DNA of 64,000 nt from Lysobacter sp. yr284 (GCF_900107375.1 NZ_FNPT01000002.1:368690-432689); one strand, 5' to 3'; positions 1-9,416 are shown, numbered from the stretch's first letter. Notes: generated by a model not told the origin, from the letters alone. Translations and numbers: made by a program.

Positions 1-97
1 GGCGGGGGTTCGCGACGGCGGGGCTGGGCGGTACGGAGCGGCGTGCCCTGGATGGCAAGCACGATCGGCAATCGGGATCCAATGGGGATACAGGCTC

Positions 98-475
98 ATG
101 AAGCGTAATCAGCGCGGCATCACACTGCTCGGTTTCATCATCACGCTGGGGGTGGTGGGCGTCTTCGCCTACGTCGGCATGAAGCTGGTGCCGATGTACA
201 CCGACTACTACTCGGTCAAGCGATCCCTCGCCGACCTGGCCAAGGAGCCCGGCGCCGGCCAGATGGACGCGGCCAAGGCCCGCGACCTGTTCTTCCGGCG
301 CATGGACATGAGCTACGTGGACAGCGTCAAGCAGGAGCATTTCAAGGTCCAGCGCAACGACCGCGGCCTGGAAATCACCGTCGCCTACGAGGTGCGCCGG
401 CCGCTGATCGCCAATCTCGACGTCGTCGGCCACTTCGAAGCCAAGCAAGCGCTGACCAGTAAAGAAGGTGACTGA
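98..475 (+). CDS. DUF4845 family membrane protein
   Basis: A 125-residue protein of the DUF4845 family, which in Xanthomonadaceae usually lies between the signal peptidase gene lepB and rnc. The N-terminus ([17 protein letters not shown]) is a short positive patch followed by one hydrophobic helix and looks like a type IV prepilin start, although no pilin role is established for the family. The rest is a small soluble periplasmic-looking domain. The stop codon overlaps the GTG start of rnc by 8 bases, so the two genes are probably translationally coupled. Function unknown; lepB would be expected just left of the window. Confidence 0.8.
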   Translation: MKRNQRGITLLGFIITLGVVGVFAYVGMKLVPMYTDYYSVKRSLADLAKEPGAGQMDAAKARDLFFRRMDMSYVDSVKQEHFKVQRNDRGLEITVAYEVRRPLIANLDVVGHFEAKQALTSKEGD

Positions 476-1130
476 TCCGATCTCCCATCGCTTCGCCAAC
501 CCGGCCCTGCTGGAGCAAGCGCTGACCCACCGCAGCGCCGGGGCGCCGCACAACGAGCGCCTGGAGTTCCTCGGCGACGCGTTGGTGAACCTGATGGTGG
601 CCGAGGCGCTGTACCAGCGCTGGCCGCAGGCCGACGAGGGCGCGCTGACCCGCGCCCGGGCCGAACTGGTGCGCGAATCGGCGTTGGCGCCGATCGCGCG
701 CGCGCTGGAACTGGGCGCGCGGCTGACCCTGGGCCCGGGCGAAATGAAATCCGGCGGCCACCGCCGCGACTCGATCCTCGCCGATGCGCTGGAAGCGGTG
801 GTCGGGGCGATCTACCTCGACGCCGGCTTCGAGGCCTGCCGCACTACGGTGCTGCCGTGGTTCGTGCCGGCGATGGAAGCCCTGCCGCCGGCGCACAAGG
901 TCGGCAAGGACGCCAAGACCCGGCTGCAGGAATGGCTGCAGGGCCGGCAGAAACCGCTGCCGCTGTATGCGCTGCTGTCGGAAAGCGGCGAAGACCACGC
1001 CAAGACCTTCCGGGTCAGCTGCACCGTCGGCCAGCCGCCGCTGAGCGCCGAAGGCGAGGCCGGGTCGCGCCGCGCCGCCGAGCAGCTCGCCGCCGAAGAG
1101 GTCCTGCGCTTGCTCAAGGCCGACGATTGA
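468..1130 (+). CDS. rnc: Ribonuclease III
   Basis: Double-strand-specific endoribonuclease that processes rRNA precursors and other structured transcripts. The 220-residue protein has the family signature NERLEFLGD at residues 29-37 with the catalytic acidic residues, the second acidic cluster in [11 protein letters not shown] near residue 105, and a C-terminal double-stranded-RNA-binding domain from about residue 150. The GTG start at 468 lies inside the end of the DUF4845 gene and gives the usual family length. A hairpin follows immediately (1160-1180), but era lies downstream on the same strand, as in the classical rnc-era-recO order. Confidence 0.96.
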   Translation: MTDPISHRFANPALLEQALTHRSAGAPHNERLEFLGDALVNLMVAEALYQRWPQADEGALTRARAELVRESALAPIARALELGARLTLGPGEMKSGGHRRDSILADALEAVVGAIYLDAGFEACRTTVLPWFVPAMEALPPAHKVGKDAKTRLQEWLQGRQKPLPLYALLSESGEDHAKTFRVSCTVGQPPLSAEGEAGSRRAAEQLAAEEVLRLLKADD

Positions 1131-1159
1131 GGCGGGAACTCGGAAGTGTTCGATGCTGG

Positions 1160-1181
1160 AGGCCCGCTTTTGGCGGGCCTC
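1160..1181 (+). terminator. Hairpin after rnc
   Basis: Perfect stem AGGCCCGC / GCGGGCCT with a TTTTG loop, 30 bases past the rnc stop. The downstream T tract is weak (CGTCGTTT), so it may attenuate or mark an RNA end rather than terminate strongly. Confidence 0.5.
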
Positions 1182-1260
1182 GTCGTTTGCGCGGCCGGGT
1201 GGATGGCTGCGGGCTGCCCGCGCCGTCGGGCCTGCCCGGGCGAGGCGTCCCCCGCTTGCC

Positions 1261-1344
1261 GTCATCCGCGCGAAGGCGGGGATGCAGAGACTTCAGCGCC
1301 ATGCCTGGGTGGAGCCCTGGATCCCCGCCTTCGCGGAGATGACG
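1261..1344. repeat. 84-bp palindromic repeat, copy 1
   Basis: Dispersed element with terminal inverted arms (GTCATCC.CGCGAAGGCGGGGAT and ATCCCCGCCTTCGCGGaGATGACG) around a centre reading AGACTTCAGCGCCATGCC. A second copy of exactly the same length lies at 33637-33720 and differs at only about four positions, with the loop also conserved. This is REP- or MITE-like; no transposase gene is nearby. Confidence 0.85.
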
Positions 1345-1391
1345 GCAGGCGGGAGCGCGGCGGGTCCGGCACTGCCCGATGCCCGACCCGC

Positions 1392-1425
1392 AATCCCAAT
1401 CCCCAATCCCCAATCCCCAATCCCC
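1392..1425. repeat. AATCCCC heptanucleotide microsatellite
   Basis: About five head-to-tail copies of AATCCCC (the first one base short), 40 bases before the era start. It lies in the era leader, so unit-number change would alter the spacing between any promoter and the start codon. Confidence 0.8.
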
Positions 1426-1464
1426 GGATTTGCCGTCCCCGCCGCTCAAGCGGACAATTCCCCC

Positions 1465-2358
1465 ATGACTTCCACTCCGCACCGCGCCGGCTACGTCGCC
1501 GTCATCGGCCGACCCAACGTCGGCAAATCCACCCTGACCAACGCCCTCGTCGGCGCCAAGGTCAGCATCGTCTCGCCGCGTCCGCAGACCACGCGCCACC
1601 GCCTGCTCGGCATCGCCACCTTCCCCGAAGGCCAGGTGCTGCTGGTCGACACCCCCGGCATCCACCGCGAACAGAAGCGGGCGATGAACCGGATGATGAA
1701 CCGGGCCGCGCGCGGCTCGCTGGAGGGCGTCGACGCCGCCGTGCTGGTCGTGCGCGCCGGCCAGTGGGACGACGAGGACACGCTCGCCTATGACGCCCTG
1801 CGCGGCGCCGGCCTGCCGGTGGTGCTGGTGGTCAACCAGGTCGACCGCATCGCCGACAAGACCAAGCTGCTGCCGTACCTGGCCCAGATCACCGAAGGCC
1901 GCGAATTCGCCGGCGTGCACCCGATCTCCGCGCTCAAGCGCAGCGGCCTGGAAGCGCTGGTCAAGACCGTGCTGGCGCTGCTGCCCGAGCAGGGCCCGCT
2001 GTACGGCGAGGACGAGATCACCGACAAGAGCCAGCGCTTCCTCGCCGGCGAGATGGTGCGCGAACAGCTCATGCGCCAGCTCGGCGAGGAACTGCCGTAC
2101 GCGACCACGGTCGAGATCGAGCGCTTCGAAGTCGACGGCGCGATGCTGCGCATCGGCGCGGTGATCTGGGTCGAGCGCGACGGCCAGAAGGCCATCGTCA
2201 TCGGCAAGGCCGGCACCCGCCTGCGCGAGATCGGCGCCAAGGCGCGCGTGCAGATGGAGCGCCTGTTCGGCGCCAAGGTGTTCCTGGAAACCTGGGTGCG
2301 GGTGCGCGAGGGCTGGTCGGACGACGAGGCCGCGCTGCGCCAGCTGGGATACGAGTGA
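1465..2358 (+). CDS. era: GTPase Era
   Basis: Essential GTPase that binds 16S rRNA and assists 30S subunit maturation. The 297-residue product has the G1 loop GRPNVGKS at residues 15-22, DTPG near residue 62 and NQVD near residue 124, then a KH RNA-binding domain in the last third. The reading frame is open further upstream to 1153, but that stretch contains the 84-bp repeat and the heptanucleotide array. The ATG at 1465 gives a normal Era N-terminus ([14 protein letters not shown]) and family length. It lies between rnc and recO. Confidence 0.96.
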   Translation: MTSTPHRAGYVAVIGRPNVGKSTLTNALVGAKVSIVSPRPQTTRHRLLGIATFPEGQVLLVDTPGIHREQKRAMNRMMNRAARGSLEGVDAAVLVVRAGQWDDEDTLAYDALRGAGLPVVLVVNQVDRIADKTKLLPYLAQITEGREFAGVHPISALKRSGLEALVKTVLALLPEQGPLYGEDEITDKSQRFLAGEMVREQLMRQLGEELPYATTVEIERFEVDGAMLRIGAVIWVERDGQKAIVIGKAGTRLREIGAKARVQMERLFGAKVFLETWVRVREGWSDDEAALRQLGYE

Positions 2359-2504
2359 GGCCGGGAGCGGGGCGGTAACGCAAAGAGGGGAAGGGCGGTG
2401 GCGTAGCTGCCGGGTTTGCGCAAGGCCCTGCCCACCCGCCGCACGCCCGCCCCGTCGCCGCGTCCTCATCGTTGCCCATTCCTCATTCCCCGCCCTCGAG
2501 CGCC

Positions 2505-3254
2505 ATGCGCCTCACCGCAGAACCCGCCTACATCCTCCACGTGCGCCCCTGGCGCGAGACCAGCGTGCTGGTGGAAGCGTTGAGCGAGCAGCACGGCCGC
2601 ATCGGACTGGTCGCGCGCGGAGTGCAGGGGCCGAAGAAACAGGTGCTGCGCGCGGCGTTGCAGCCATTCCAGCACGTGCGCCTGGAGGCGCTGCTGCGCG
2701 GCGAACTGGCGCGGCTGGCGACGGCCGAAGCGATCGACGCCGCGCCGCGCCTGCACGGCGACGCCGCGCTGGCCGGGTTCTACGTCAACGAACTTCTGCT
2801 GCGGCTGGTGCCGCGCGGCGACCCGTTCGCGGAGCTGTACGAACTCTACGGCCGCACCCGCGCGCGCCTGGACGGCCCGCACCTGGCCTGGACCCTGCGC
2901 CGCTTCGAGCGCGACCTGCTCGACGCGCTCGGCTCGGGCCTGGACTGGAGCGCGGACGCCGACGGCGCGCCGATCGACCCGGCCGCGCGCTACCGCCTCG
3001 ACCCGGAGCAGGGCGCGCGCCGCCTGCTCAGCGACCGCGGCCACGGCGAACGCAGCGCCGCGGCGACCGGGCGCGCGCTGCTGGCCCTGGCCGAGGACCG
3101 CCTGCCCGACGCCAGCGACCTGCCGGGCCTGCGCCACGCCTTGCGCTCGGTGCTGGTCCACCACCTCGGCCCGCGCGGCCTGAAATCCTGGGAAATGATG
3201 GCCGACCTGGCGCGCGTATCGCGCCCCGCCGCGGCGCGCGACGACAATCCCTGA
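2505..3254 (+). CDS. recO: DNA repair protein RecO
   Basis: Recombination mediator of the RecFOR pathway, which loads RecA onto SSB-coated single-stranded DNA. The product is 249 residues from the ATG at 2505, with the typical N-terminal OB-fold start ([20 protein letters not shown]) and a helical C-terminal domain. The frame extends 11 codons upstream, but the ATG at 2505 places the conserved YILH motif at the position usual for RecO. It follows era by 146 bases in the conserved rnc-era-recO order. Confidence 0.93.
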   Translation: MRLTAEPAYILHVRPWRETSVLVEALSEQHGRIGLVARGVQGPKKQVLRAALQPFQHVRLEALLRGELARLATAEAIDAAPRLHGDAALAGFYVNELLLRLVPRGDPFAELYELYGRTRARLDGPHLAWTLRRFERDLLDALGSGLDWSADADGAPIDPAARYRLDPEQGARRLLSDRGHGERSAAATGRALLALAEDRLPDASDLPGLRHALRSVLVHHLGPRGLKSWEMMADLARVSRPAAARDDNP

Positions 3255-3304
3255 GCAATCGGCGCCGTGTGCAGCGTCGCACCGCACGCCGGCTAACACC
3301 GCCT

Positions 3305-3334
3305 TTGTGGGAGGGCCTTCAGGCCCGACGCTTT
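3305..3334. repeat. Family A repeat, single arm
   Basis: One arm of the dispersed motif GTGGGAGGGCCTTCAGGCCCGACGC, lying between recO and the convergent receiver-Hpt gene. Complete inverted pairs of the same family are at 9471, 32031 and 40872. Confidence 0.8.
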
Positions 3335-3366
3335 CCGCTCAAATCGCCGCCGGACAGGCCCCGAGC

Positions 3367-4092
3367 TCAACCCGCCAGTTCGATCGTCTCGCGCGCGACC
3401 TGGTCGAACCGCGCCAGCCCTTCGGCCGAATCCAGCTGCGCCTGCAGCGCCTGCACTGTCTGCCCCAGCCGCGCCGCGCCGACGAAGCCGCAGCTGGCGC
3501 GCAGCTTGTGCAGTTCGCCGCGCAGGGCCTCCAGGTTGCCCAGCTGGGCCGCGGCCAGGATCGAGCGCCGCGCGTTCGGCAGTTCCTGCACGAACAGTCC
3601 GCGCAGGGTGAGGATGTGGGCGCGGTTGCCGTTGAGCGCGCGCGCGGCGGACTCGTCGTCCCAGACCGGCGCGGCGTCGGCGTCGGCCGCGCATGCGGCG
3701 GCCGGCGCATCGGATTCGGGCAGGCCCAGCAGGCGCCGGATCGCGCCGCGCACCGCGGCCGCCGGCAACGGCTTGACCAGCACCTCGGAGAAGCCCGAGG
3801 CGATCAGGCGGTCGCGCACTTCGCTCTCGCCGGTGGCGGTGTGCGCCAGCGCCGGCGTGGCCGGGTGCGAGCGGCGCAGGCGTTCGAGCAGTTCGCTGCC
3901 GCTGCCGTCGGGCAGGTGCGCATCGAACAGCCACAGTTGGTAATCGGTCGATGCGCCCAGCGCCATCGCGGCGGCCAGGCTGTCGGCGCCGTCGACCTGC
4001 GCCGGCACGGCTTCCACGGCCGCGGTCAGAAAGGCTCGGCTGGTGGGGTCGTCCTCGACCAGCAACACGCGTGGGACCTGGGAATTCTTCAT
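3367..4092 (-). CDS. Receiver-Hpt phosphotransfer protein
   Basis: A 241-residue protein joining a CheY-type receiver to a C-terminal histidine phosphotransfer domain, an arrangement found in multistep phosphorelays. The receiver has the acidic pair VEDD near residue 12, the phospho-acceptor aspartate in LFDAHLPDG near residue 57, the conserved threonine (AHTA) and lysine (LVKPLP). The Hpt domain from about residue 145 has the expected active-site histidine in ELHKLRASCGFVGA. No sensor kinase lies beside it, so its partner is encoded elsewhere. It starts 33 bases from the divergent YdbH-like gene, so their promoters overlap. Confidence 0.88.
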   Translation of the reverse strand: MKNSQVPRVLLVEDDPTSRAFLTAAVEAVPAQVDGADSLAAAMALGASTDYQLWLFDAHLPDGSGSELLERLRRSHPATPALAHTATGESEVRDRLIASGFSEVLVKPLPAAAVRGAIRRLLGLPESDAPAAACAADADAAPVWDDESAARALNGNRAHILTLRGLFVQELPNARRSILAAAQLGNLEALRGELHKLRASCGFVGAARLGQTVQALQAQLDSAEGLARFDQVARETIELAG

Positions 4093-4125
4093 TGCCGGTT
4101 CGCTTCCGCCCGCTATCCTGCTTCC

Positions 4126-6186
4126 ATGCTGCGGTCCATGTTACGCCTACTGATGGGGTTGTCGCTGCCCCTGCTCGGGGCGGTCTGCCTGTGGGCGCTG
4201 CCGGCCGATGCTGAGGCGCGCACGCTGAACGCCAGGATCGCGCGGGTCGCCACCGGCGTGGCCCGGTTGGAGCGGGTGCAGGTGCGCCTGGCGTGGCCCG
4301 AAGGTGCCGCGCAAGGCGAACTGGAACTGCGCGCCGGCCGCATCGATGCGCCGGATCTGGGCTACCGCTTCGACGATGTCGTCTGGCGCTGTCCGTTGCG
4401 CCGCGACGGCCGCGGCGGCTGGCAGTGCGAGGGCGAGTTGCGCGGGCAGGGCGGGGCGCCGATGCGGCTGGCGCTGGAGTTGGGCGTGGCCAGCACCGAC
4501 GCGCGCCTGAGCCGCGGCGCCAGCGCGATCTCGCTGCAGCGCGCCGCCGCCACGCCCGATGCCACCCGCATCGACCTGACCCGGGTGCCGCTGGCCTGGG
4601 CCCAGGCGCTGGCGGCGAAAGCCTGGAGCGAGGGCCGGATCAAGTCCGGCAGCGTCGACGGCCGCCTCGACCTGATCGCGCCGGCGCGCGCGCCGCTGCG
4701 CATCGCCGGCGAGTTGGACGTGGACGGCGCCGGGTTCGATACGCCCGACGGCCTGATCGCCGGCGAAAAACTGGCCGCGCGCCTGCGCGTGGACAGCGAA
4801 CTCGGGGCGACCACCCGCTTGCGCCTGGGCGGGCGCCTGCGCGACGGCGAGATGCTGTTCGGCAACGCCTACATCGCCCTGCACGGCAAGCCGGTGGAAC
4901 TGGACCTGCAGGCCGAAAGCGGGCCCGGCGGCGGCTGGCGGCTGCCGCGCATCGCCTGGCGCGACCCCGGCGCGCTGACGGTGGAAGGCAGCGCCGCGCT
5001 GCGCGGCGACGCCAGCCTCGACGCGCTCGACCTGCAACTGGCCAGCCCCGACCTGGCGCCGCTGCGCGAGCGCTACCTGTCCGGGTTCCTCGGCCTGGCC
5101 GGGCTGTCCCAGCTGGAACTGTCCGGCGGCCTCGACGCCCAGCTGAGCCTGCGCGGCGGCGACCTGTCGCAGGCGCGCGCGCAGTTGCGCGAGGTGCGCC
5201 TGCGCGACGGGCAAGGGCGCTTCCGCTTCGACGGCCTCGACGGCAGCCTGGCCTATTCCGACGCCGCACCGCGCGAGAGCGAACTGAGCTGGCGCAGCGG
5301 CGCGTTGTACGGCCTGGAGTTCGGCCCCACGCGGCTGCCGTTCTCCAGCGACCACGGCGAATTCCGGCTGCAGCGCGCGATCTCGTTCCCGATGCTCGGC
5401 GGCCGGGTCGGCGCCGACAACCTGCGCCTGCGCCCGCCGGCCGGCGGCAAGGGCCTGGACCTGCGCTTCGGCCTGAACCTGGACAAGCTCGATGTCGCGC
5501 AACTGGCCAAGGCGCTGGAGTGGCCGGCCTTCACCGGCGAGCTCAGCGGCCGCATCCCCGAGGCGCACTACGCCGACGAGCGGCTGGAACTCGACGGCGG
5601 CCTGGCGATGCAGTTGTTCGGCGGCACCGTCGAGGTGTCCTCGCTGGCCATGGAGCGGCCGTTCGGGGTCGCGCCCACGCTGAGTTCGGACCTGGCGCTG
5701 CGCAACATCGACCTGGAATCGCTGACCGGCGTGTTCGGCTTCGGCAGCATCACCGGGCGGCTGTACGGCCGCATCGACCAGCTGCGCCTGGTCGACTGGC
5801 AGCCGACCGCGTTCGACGCCGAACTGCACACCGAAAAAACCCGCGGCGTGCGCCAGCGCATCAGCCAGCGCGCGGTCCAGGACCTGTCCAGCGTCGGCGA
5901 TTCGTCCTTCGTCGGCAGCCTGCAGGACAAGTTGCTCGGCTTCTTCGACGACTTCGGCTACGCCCGCCTGGGCATCTCCTGCAAGCTCGCCGACGAGGTC
6001 TGCCAGATGGGCGGGCTCGGCGCGGCCAAGGCCGGCCCCGACGGCAAGCCCGGCTTCACCATCGTCCGCGGCGCCGGCGTGCCGCACCTGGACGTGGTCG
6101 GCTACAACCACCGGGTCGACTGGCCGACCTTGCTCGAGCGCATGGAGGCGGTCGGCAAGGGCGAGCTCAAGCCGGTGGTGCAGTAG
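4126..6186 (+). CDS. YdbH/AsmA-like envelope protein
   Basis: A 686-residue protein with an N-terminal signal-anchor (LMGLSLPLLGAVCLWAL) followed by a long beta-rich domain of the YdbH (DctA-YdbH) type, related to the AsmA/TamB bridge proteins. In E. coli, YdbH works with the small lipoprotein YnbE and with YdbL to move phospholipid between the two membranes. Here the next gene encodes a lipoprotein with a YdbL domain, which supports the call. The frame is open back to 3307, but the region before 4126 is antisense to the receiver-Hpt gene. The ATG at 4126 gives a signal-anchor directly, with a second ATG 12 bases later. The substrate is inferred from the family. Confidence 0.75.
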   Translation: MLRSMLRLLMGLSLPLLGAVCLWALPADAEARTLNARIARVATGVARLERVQVRLAWPEGAAQGELELRAGRIDAPDLGYRFDDVVWRCPLRRDGRGGWQCEGELRGQGGAPMRLALELGVASTDARLSRGASAISLQRAAATPDATRIDLTRVPLAWAQALAAKAWSEGRIKSGSVDGRLDLIAPARAPLRIAGELDVDGAGFDTPDGLIAGEKLAARLRVDSELGATTRLRLGGRLRDGEMLFGNAYIALHGKPVELDLQAESGPGGGWRLPRIAWRDPGALTVEGSAALRGDASLDALDLQLASPDLAPLRERYLSGFLGLAGLSQLELSGGLDAQLSLRGGDLSQARAQLREVRLRDGQGRFRFDGLDGSLAYSDAAPRESELSWRSGALYGLEFGPTRLPFSSDHGEFRLQRAISFPMLGGRVGADNLRLRPPAGGKGLDLRFGLNLDKLDVAQLAKALEWPAFTGELSGRIPEAHYADERLELDGGLAMQLFGGTVEVSSLAMERPFGVAPTLSSDLALRNIDLESLTGVFGFGSITGRLYGRIDQLRLVDWQPTAFDAELHTEKTRGVRQRISQRAVQDLSSVGDSSFVGSLQDKLLGFFDDFGYARLGISCKLADEVCQMGGLGAAKAGPDGKPGFTIVRGAGVPHLDVVGYNHRVDWPTLLERMEAVGKGELKPVVQ

Positions 6187-6341
6187 GGCCGGGGCGCGCG
6201 GCCGGGCGCGGCGTGCCGGCCCGGCGCCGGCGTAGCCTTGCCGTTCAACGCCGTCGTGGTTCAATGGCGCCCATTCGTTCACTGCCGCGGACGGACCCGC
6301 GGCCCGCCGCGCCGGACGCGCACAACCAGAAGGACCCGCTC

Positions 6342-6977
6342 ATGCGCCGTTGGATGGGAGTACCGGTCGCCGCCGTGATGTTGACGGCCTGCGTGACCAT
6401 CAACGTCTACTTCCCGGCCGCCGAGGCCAAGGAAGCCGCCAAGGAATTCGTCGAGAAGGTCATCGGCGACACGCCCGCCGCGCAACCGCAGGCCCAGCCG
6501 AGCGAAGGCGGCAAGCCCGGCGGCAGCGCCGCGCTGGATCGCCCGTCGCTGCGCTGGGGCGAACTGGCCAGCCGCATCGACTGGTGGTCGGTGGCCGGCA
6601 TCGGCAGCGCCCGCGCGCAGTCGCCGGACATCTCGATCAAGACCCCGGCGATCCAGGCGATCCAGTCGCGCATGGCCCAGCGCTTCGATTCGCAGCTGCG
6701 CGCGCAGTTCGACTCCGGCGCGCTCGGCTTCGCCGGCAACGGCACCGTGAGCGTGCGCGACGCGGCCAAGATCCCGTTGTCGGACCGGGTCGGCGTCAAT
6801 CAGGCGGTGGCCGACCAGAACCGCGATTCCAATGCGGTCTACAAGGAAATCGCCGTGGCCAACAACCATCCCGAGTGGGAAGGCCAGATCCGCCAGGTGT
6901 TCTCGAAACAGTGGATCGAGAGCGCCAAGGGCGGTTGGTGGTACCAGGACGCGGGCGGGGCCTGGAAGCAGAAGTGA
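6342..6977 (+). CDS. Lipoprotein with YdbL (DUF1318) domain
   Basis: A 211-residue predicted lipoprotein. A short signal peptide ends in the lipobox LTAC (cysteine near residue 17), followed by VTINVYFPAAEA. A roughly 60-residue Pro/Ala/Gly-rich linker leads to a C-terminal DUF1318 domain (about residues 105-205) with the family segments AIQAIQSRMAQRF, VGVNQAVADQNRDSNAVYKE and WWYQD. In E. coli the lipoprotein (YnbE) and YdbL are separate proteins encoded after ydbH; here the two appear combined. The gene starts 155 bases after the YdbH-like gene, and a strong hairpin terminator follows at 7023-7047. Confidence 0.85.
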   Translation: MRRWMGVPVAAVMLTACVTINVYFPAAEAKEAAKEFVEKVIGDTPAAQPQAQPSEGGKPGGSAALDRPSLRWGELASRIDWWSVAGIGSARAQSPDISIKTPAIQAIQSRMAQRFDSQLRAQFDSGALGFAGNGTVSVRDAAKIPLSDRVGVNQAVADQNRDSNAVYKEIAVANNHPEWEGQIRQVFSKQWIESAKGGWWYQDAGGAWKQK

Positions 6978-7022
6978 CGCAGACGCGGGCCCGGGGCGAA
7001 CGCCCCGGGACCCGTCGCAACC

Positions 7023-7047
7023 AAGCCCGCCGCCCGGCGGGCTTTTG
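7023..7047 (+). terminator. Rho-independent terminator after YdbL-domain gene
   Basis: Perfect stem AAGCCCGCC / GGCGGGCTT with a GCCC loop, running into TTTTGC. It closes the YdbH-like/YdbL-domain unit before rlmD. Confidence 0.85.
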
Positions 7048-7114
7048 CGTTGCCGGCGCGGGTTTTTCGCCGCGCCGGACCCGAACCCCGGCCTGCGGCC
7101 GCGAATCTGCGACA

Positions 7115-8494
7115 ATGGCCGGCCGTAGAACCCCGCCAGCCGCTGTGGCCCGCATCGATCAAACTCCTTTCGAAATCGTCATTTCCGATTTCACCCACGA
7201 TGGCCGCGGCGTCGGCCGCCGCCCCGATCCCAAAGCGCCCGACAGCCCCGGCAAGGCGGTGTTCGTCGCCGGCGCGCTGCCCGGCGAGCGGGTCATGGCC
7301 AAGCAGACCGCGCGCTCGCGCAGTTTCGACGAGGCCATCGCCGTGCAGGTGCTGGAGGCCTCGCCCGACCGCGTCGATCCGCGCTGCGCGCACTTCGGCA
7401 CCTGCGGCGGCTGCGCATTGCAGCACCTGGCCGAGGACAAGCAGATTCTGGCCAAGCAGCGCGTGCTGATGGAGAACTTCGAGCGCATCGGCCACGTCAT
7501 GCCCGAACGGGTGTTGCCGGCGCTGGCCGATTCGGCCTGGGGCTATCGGCGCAAGGGCCGGTTCTCGGTGCGCCGGGTCGAGAAGAAGGACAAGACCCTG
7601 GTCGGCTTCCGCGAGAACGATCCGCGCTTCGTCGCCGACATCGCGCGTTGCGAGACCGTGATTCCGGCCATCGGCGACAAGATCGCCGCGCTGGCCGCGC
7701 TGGTCGACGGCATGGACGGGCGCCGCGAGATTCCGCAGATCGAGTTCATCGGCGGCGACCGCATGAGCGACCACAGCGGCATCGCGCTGACCTTCCGCCA
7801 CCTGGCGCCGCTGTCGGACGTCGACCGCGACAAGCTCGTCGCGTTCGGCCGCGCGCACGAATTCGCGATCTTCCTGCAGCCCGGCGGCCTGGACACGGTG
7901 CATCCGCTGTGGCCGGCCGATCCGCAGCTGCAGTTCTCGCTGCCGCAATGGGATTTGCGGCTGAAGTTCCGGCCGCTGGATTTCATCCAGGTCAACGCCT
8001 CGCTCAACGGGCGCATGATCGAGCACGCGCTGGACCTGCTCGACCCGCAGCCGCAGGACCGCGTGCTCGACCTGTTCGCCGGCCTGGGCAATTTCACCCT
8101 GCCGATGGCGCGGCGCGTGCGCGAGGTGGTCGGCGTGGAAGGCGAGGCCGGGCTGGTCAAGCGCGCTCGCGAGAACGCCGAGTTCAATGGCCTGGCCAAC
8201 GCGCAGTTCTACGCCGCCGACCTGGGCAAGGACCTCAGCGGCGAGCGCTGGATGCGTGAGGGCTTCGACCGCCTGCTGCTGGACCCGCCGCGCTCTGGCG
8301 CCGACTTCGTGCTGACCCAGCTGCCGCTGAAGCAATTCAAGCGCATCGTCTACGTGAGCTGCCATCCGGCCTCGCTGGCGCGCGACGCCGGCTACCTGGT
8401 GCGCGAGAAGGGCTGGAAGCTGCGCGCGGCGGGGGTGATGGACATGTTCCCGCATACCGGCCACGTGGAATCGATCGCGATGTTCGAGCGCTGA
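7115..8494 (+). CDS. rlmD: 23S rRNA (uracil-1939-C5)-methyltransferase RlmD
   Basis: SAM-dependent enzyme that makes m5U at position 1939 of 23S rRNA. The 459-residue protein has an N-terminal TRAM domain (about residues 15-80), an iron-sulfur cluster motif CAHFGTCGGCALQ near residue 90 with a fourth cysteine in RCET, a SAM-binding VLDLFAGLGNFT segment near residue 317, LLLDPPRSG, and the catalytic cysteine in YVSCHPASL near residue 417. The ATG at 7115 follows the terminator; the frame extends upstream through that terminator and is not likely to be coding there. Confidence 0.95.
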   Translation: MAGRRTPPAAVARIDQTPFEIVISDFTHDGRGVGRRPDPKAPDSPGKAVFVAGALPGERVMAKQTARSRSFDEAIAVQVLEASPDRVDPRCAHFGTCGGCALQHLAEDKQILAKQRVLMENFERIGHVMPERVLPALADSAWGYRRKGRFSVRRVEKKDKTLVGFRENDPRFVADIARCETVIPAIGDKIAALAALVDGMDGRREIPQIEFIGGDRMSDHSGIALTFRHLAPLSDVDRDKLVAFGRAHEFAIFLQPGGLDTVHPLWPADPQLQFSLPQWDLRLKFRPLDFIQVNASLNGRMIEHALDLLDPQPQDRVLDLFAGLGNFTLPMARRVREVVGVEGEAGLVKRARENAEFNGLANAQFYAADLGKDLSGERWMREGFDRLLLDPPRSGADFVLTQLPLKQFKRIVYVSCHPASLARDAGYLVREKGWKLRAAGVMDMFPHTGHVESIAMFER

Positions 8495-8506
8495 GCGGCG
8501 ACGGTC

Positions 8507-8803
8507 GTGGCCGAGCGGCTGATCGACGAGTTCATCGAAAAGTGGCTGGATCTGAGCCTTAAGGTTCGCGAGAAGCAGGGCCTCGACGAAGCCCTGCACG
8601 CGCAGCTGATCGAGCTGCTCGGCCGGATCGAGTCCGAGCTGGCAGGCCAGGGGCAGATTCCCAAGCGGCTGGCCGACGTGTTCCTGGACCTGTGGGGCGC
8701 GTTGACCAGTTGCGCGGATACCTACGACGAGGCCGCGCGCCGGACGATCTACGTCGCGGCCGACCACCTGGTGTTCCACGCCCGGGAAATATGCTGGAGC
8801 TGA
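8507..8803 (+). CDS. Conserved hypothetical protein
   Basis: A 98-residue acidic, mostly helical soluble protein starting at a GTG 12 bases after rlmD and probably cotranscribed with it. No recognised domain. Leucine and acidic residues are regularly spaced over residues 5-60, suggesting a helical bundle, and there are two isolated cysteines (SCAD and REICWS at the C-terminus). Real coding is supported by tight spacing and codon use like its neighbours. Function not recognised. Confidence 0.65.
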   Translation: MAERLIDEFIEKWLDLSLKVREKQGLDEALHAQLIELLGRIESELAGQGQIPKRLADVFLDLWGALTSCADTYDEAARRTIYVAADHLVFHAREICWS

Positions 8804-8897
8804 CGGGCGCGCGAGCGGCGATGGCCGCGCGCCCGGCGGTTGCCGAATTCGCGGCGGCGAACGCTTCGCCGCCGCTCTAGTCCGATGGGAGACTGCT

Positions 8898-9410
8898 GTG
8901 GGTATCGAAATCGAACGCAAGTTCCTGGTCGTCTCCGACGCCTGGCGCGCCGCCGCGCACAAGGTCGTGCCGATGGCGCAGGGCTATCTCAACGACCTGG
9001 CGGCGATGGACACCGGCGCGATGAAGGCTTCGGTGCGCGTGCGCATCGCCGGCGAGCAAGCCTTCCTCAACCTCAAGTCGCGCGAGCTCGGCCACACCCG
9101 CCAGGAATTCGACTACCCGATCCCGGCCGGCGACGCGCGCGAGCTGCTGGCGCTGTGCGTCGGCGGGCTGGTCGAGAAGCGCCGCCATTACGTCCAGCAC
9201 GCCGGGTTCCTGTGGGAAGTCGACGAATTCCTCGGCGACAACGCCGGGCTGGTGGTGGCCGAGGTCGAGCTGCCGAGCGCCGACGCGGCGTTCGACAAGC
9301 CGGCCTGGGCCGGGCGCGAAGTGACCGAGTCGGCGCGCTACTACAACCTGGCGCTGGCGACCCGGCCGTTCGCGCAGTGGAGCGCGGCCGAGCGCGACGG
9401 CGAGGGCTGA
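8898..9410 (+). CDS. CYTH domain protein (triphosphate tunnel enzyme)
   Basis: A 170-residue protein of the CYTH superfamily, which hydrolyses inorganic triphosphate or acts on other triphosphates inside an eight-stranded tunnel. The signature EIERKF is at residues 4-9, followed by the alternating charged residues that line the tunnel (SVRVRI, FLNLKSR, VEKRRHYV, EVDEF, VAEVELP). The GTG start at 8898 places EIERK at the N-terminus as in the family. Adenylate cyclase or thiamine triphosphatase activity cannot be excluded from sequence alone. Confidence 0.85.
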   Translation: MGIEIERKFLVVSDAWRAAAHKVVPMAQGYLNDLAAMDTGAMKASVRVRIAGEQAFLNLKSRELGHTRQEFDYPIPAGDARELLALCVGGLVEKRRHYVQHAGFLWEVDEFLGDNAGLVVAEVELPSADAAFDKPAWAGREVTESARYYNLALATRPFAQWSAAERDGEG

Positions 9411-9416
9411 TCCGGC

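Noticed and set aside
4147-6282. A 711-codon minus-strand frame under the YdbH-like gene
   Set aside because: Its translation is Gln/Arg/Ala-rich with no motif, and the plus strand has a signal-anchor and family match.
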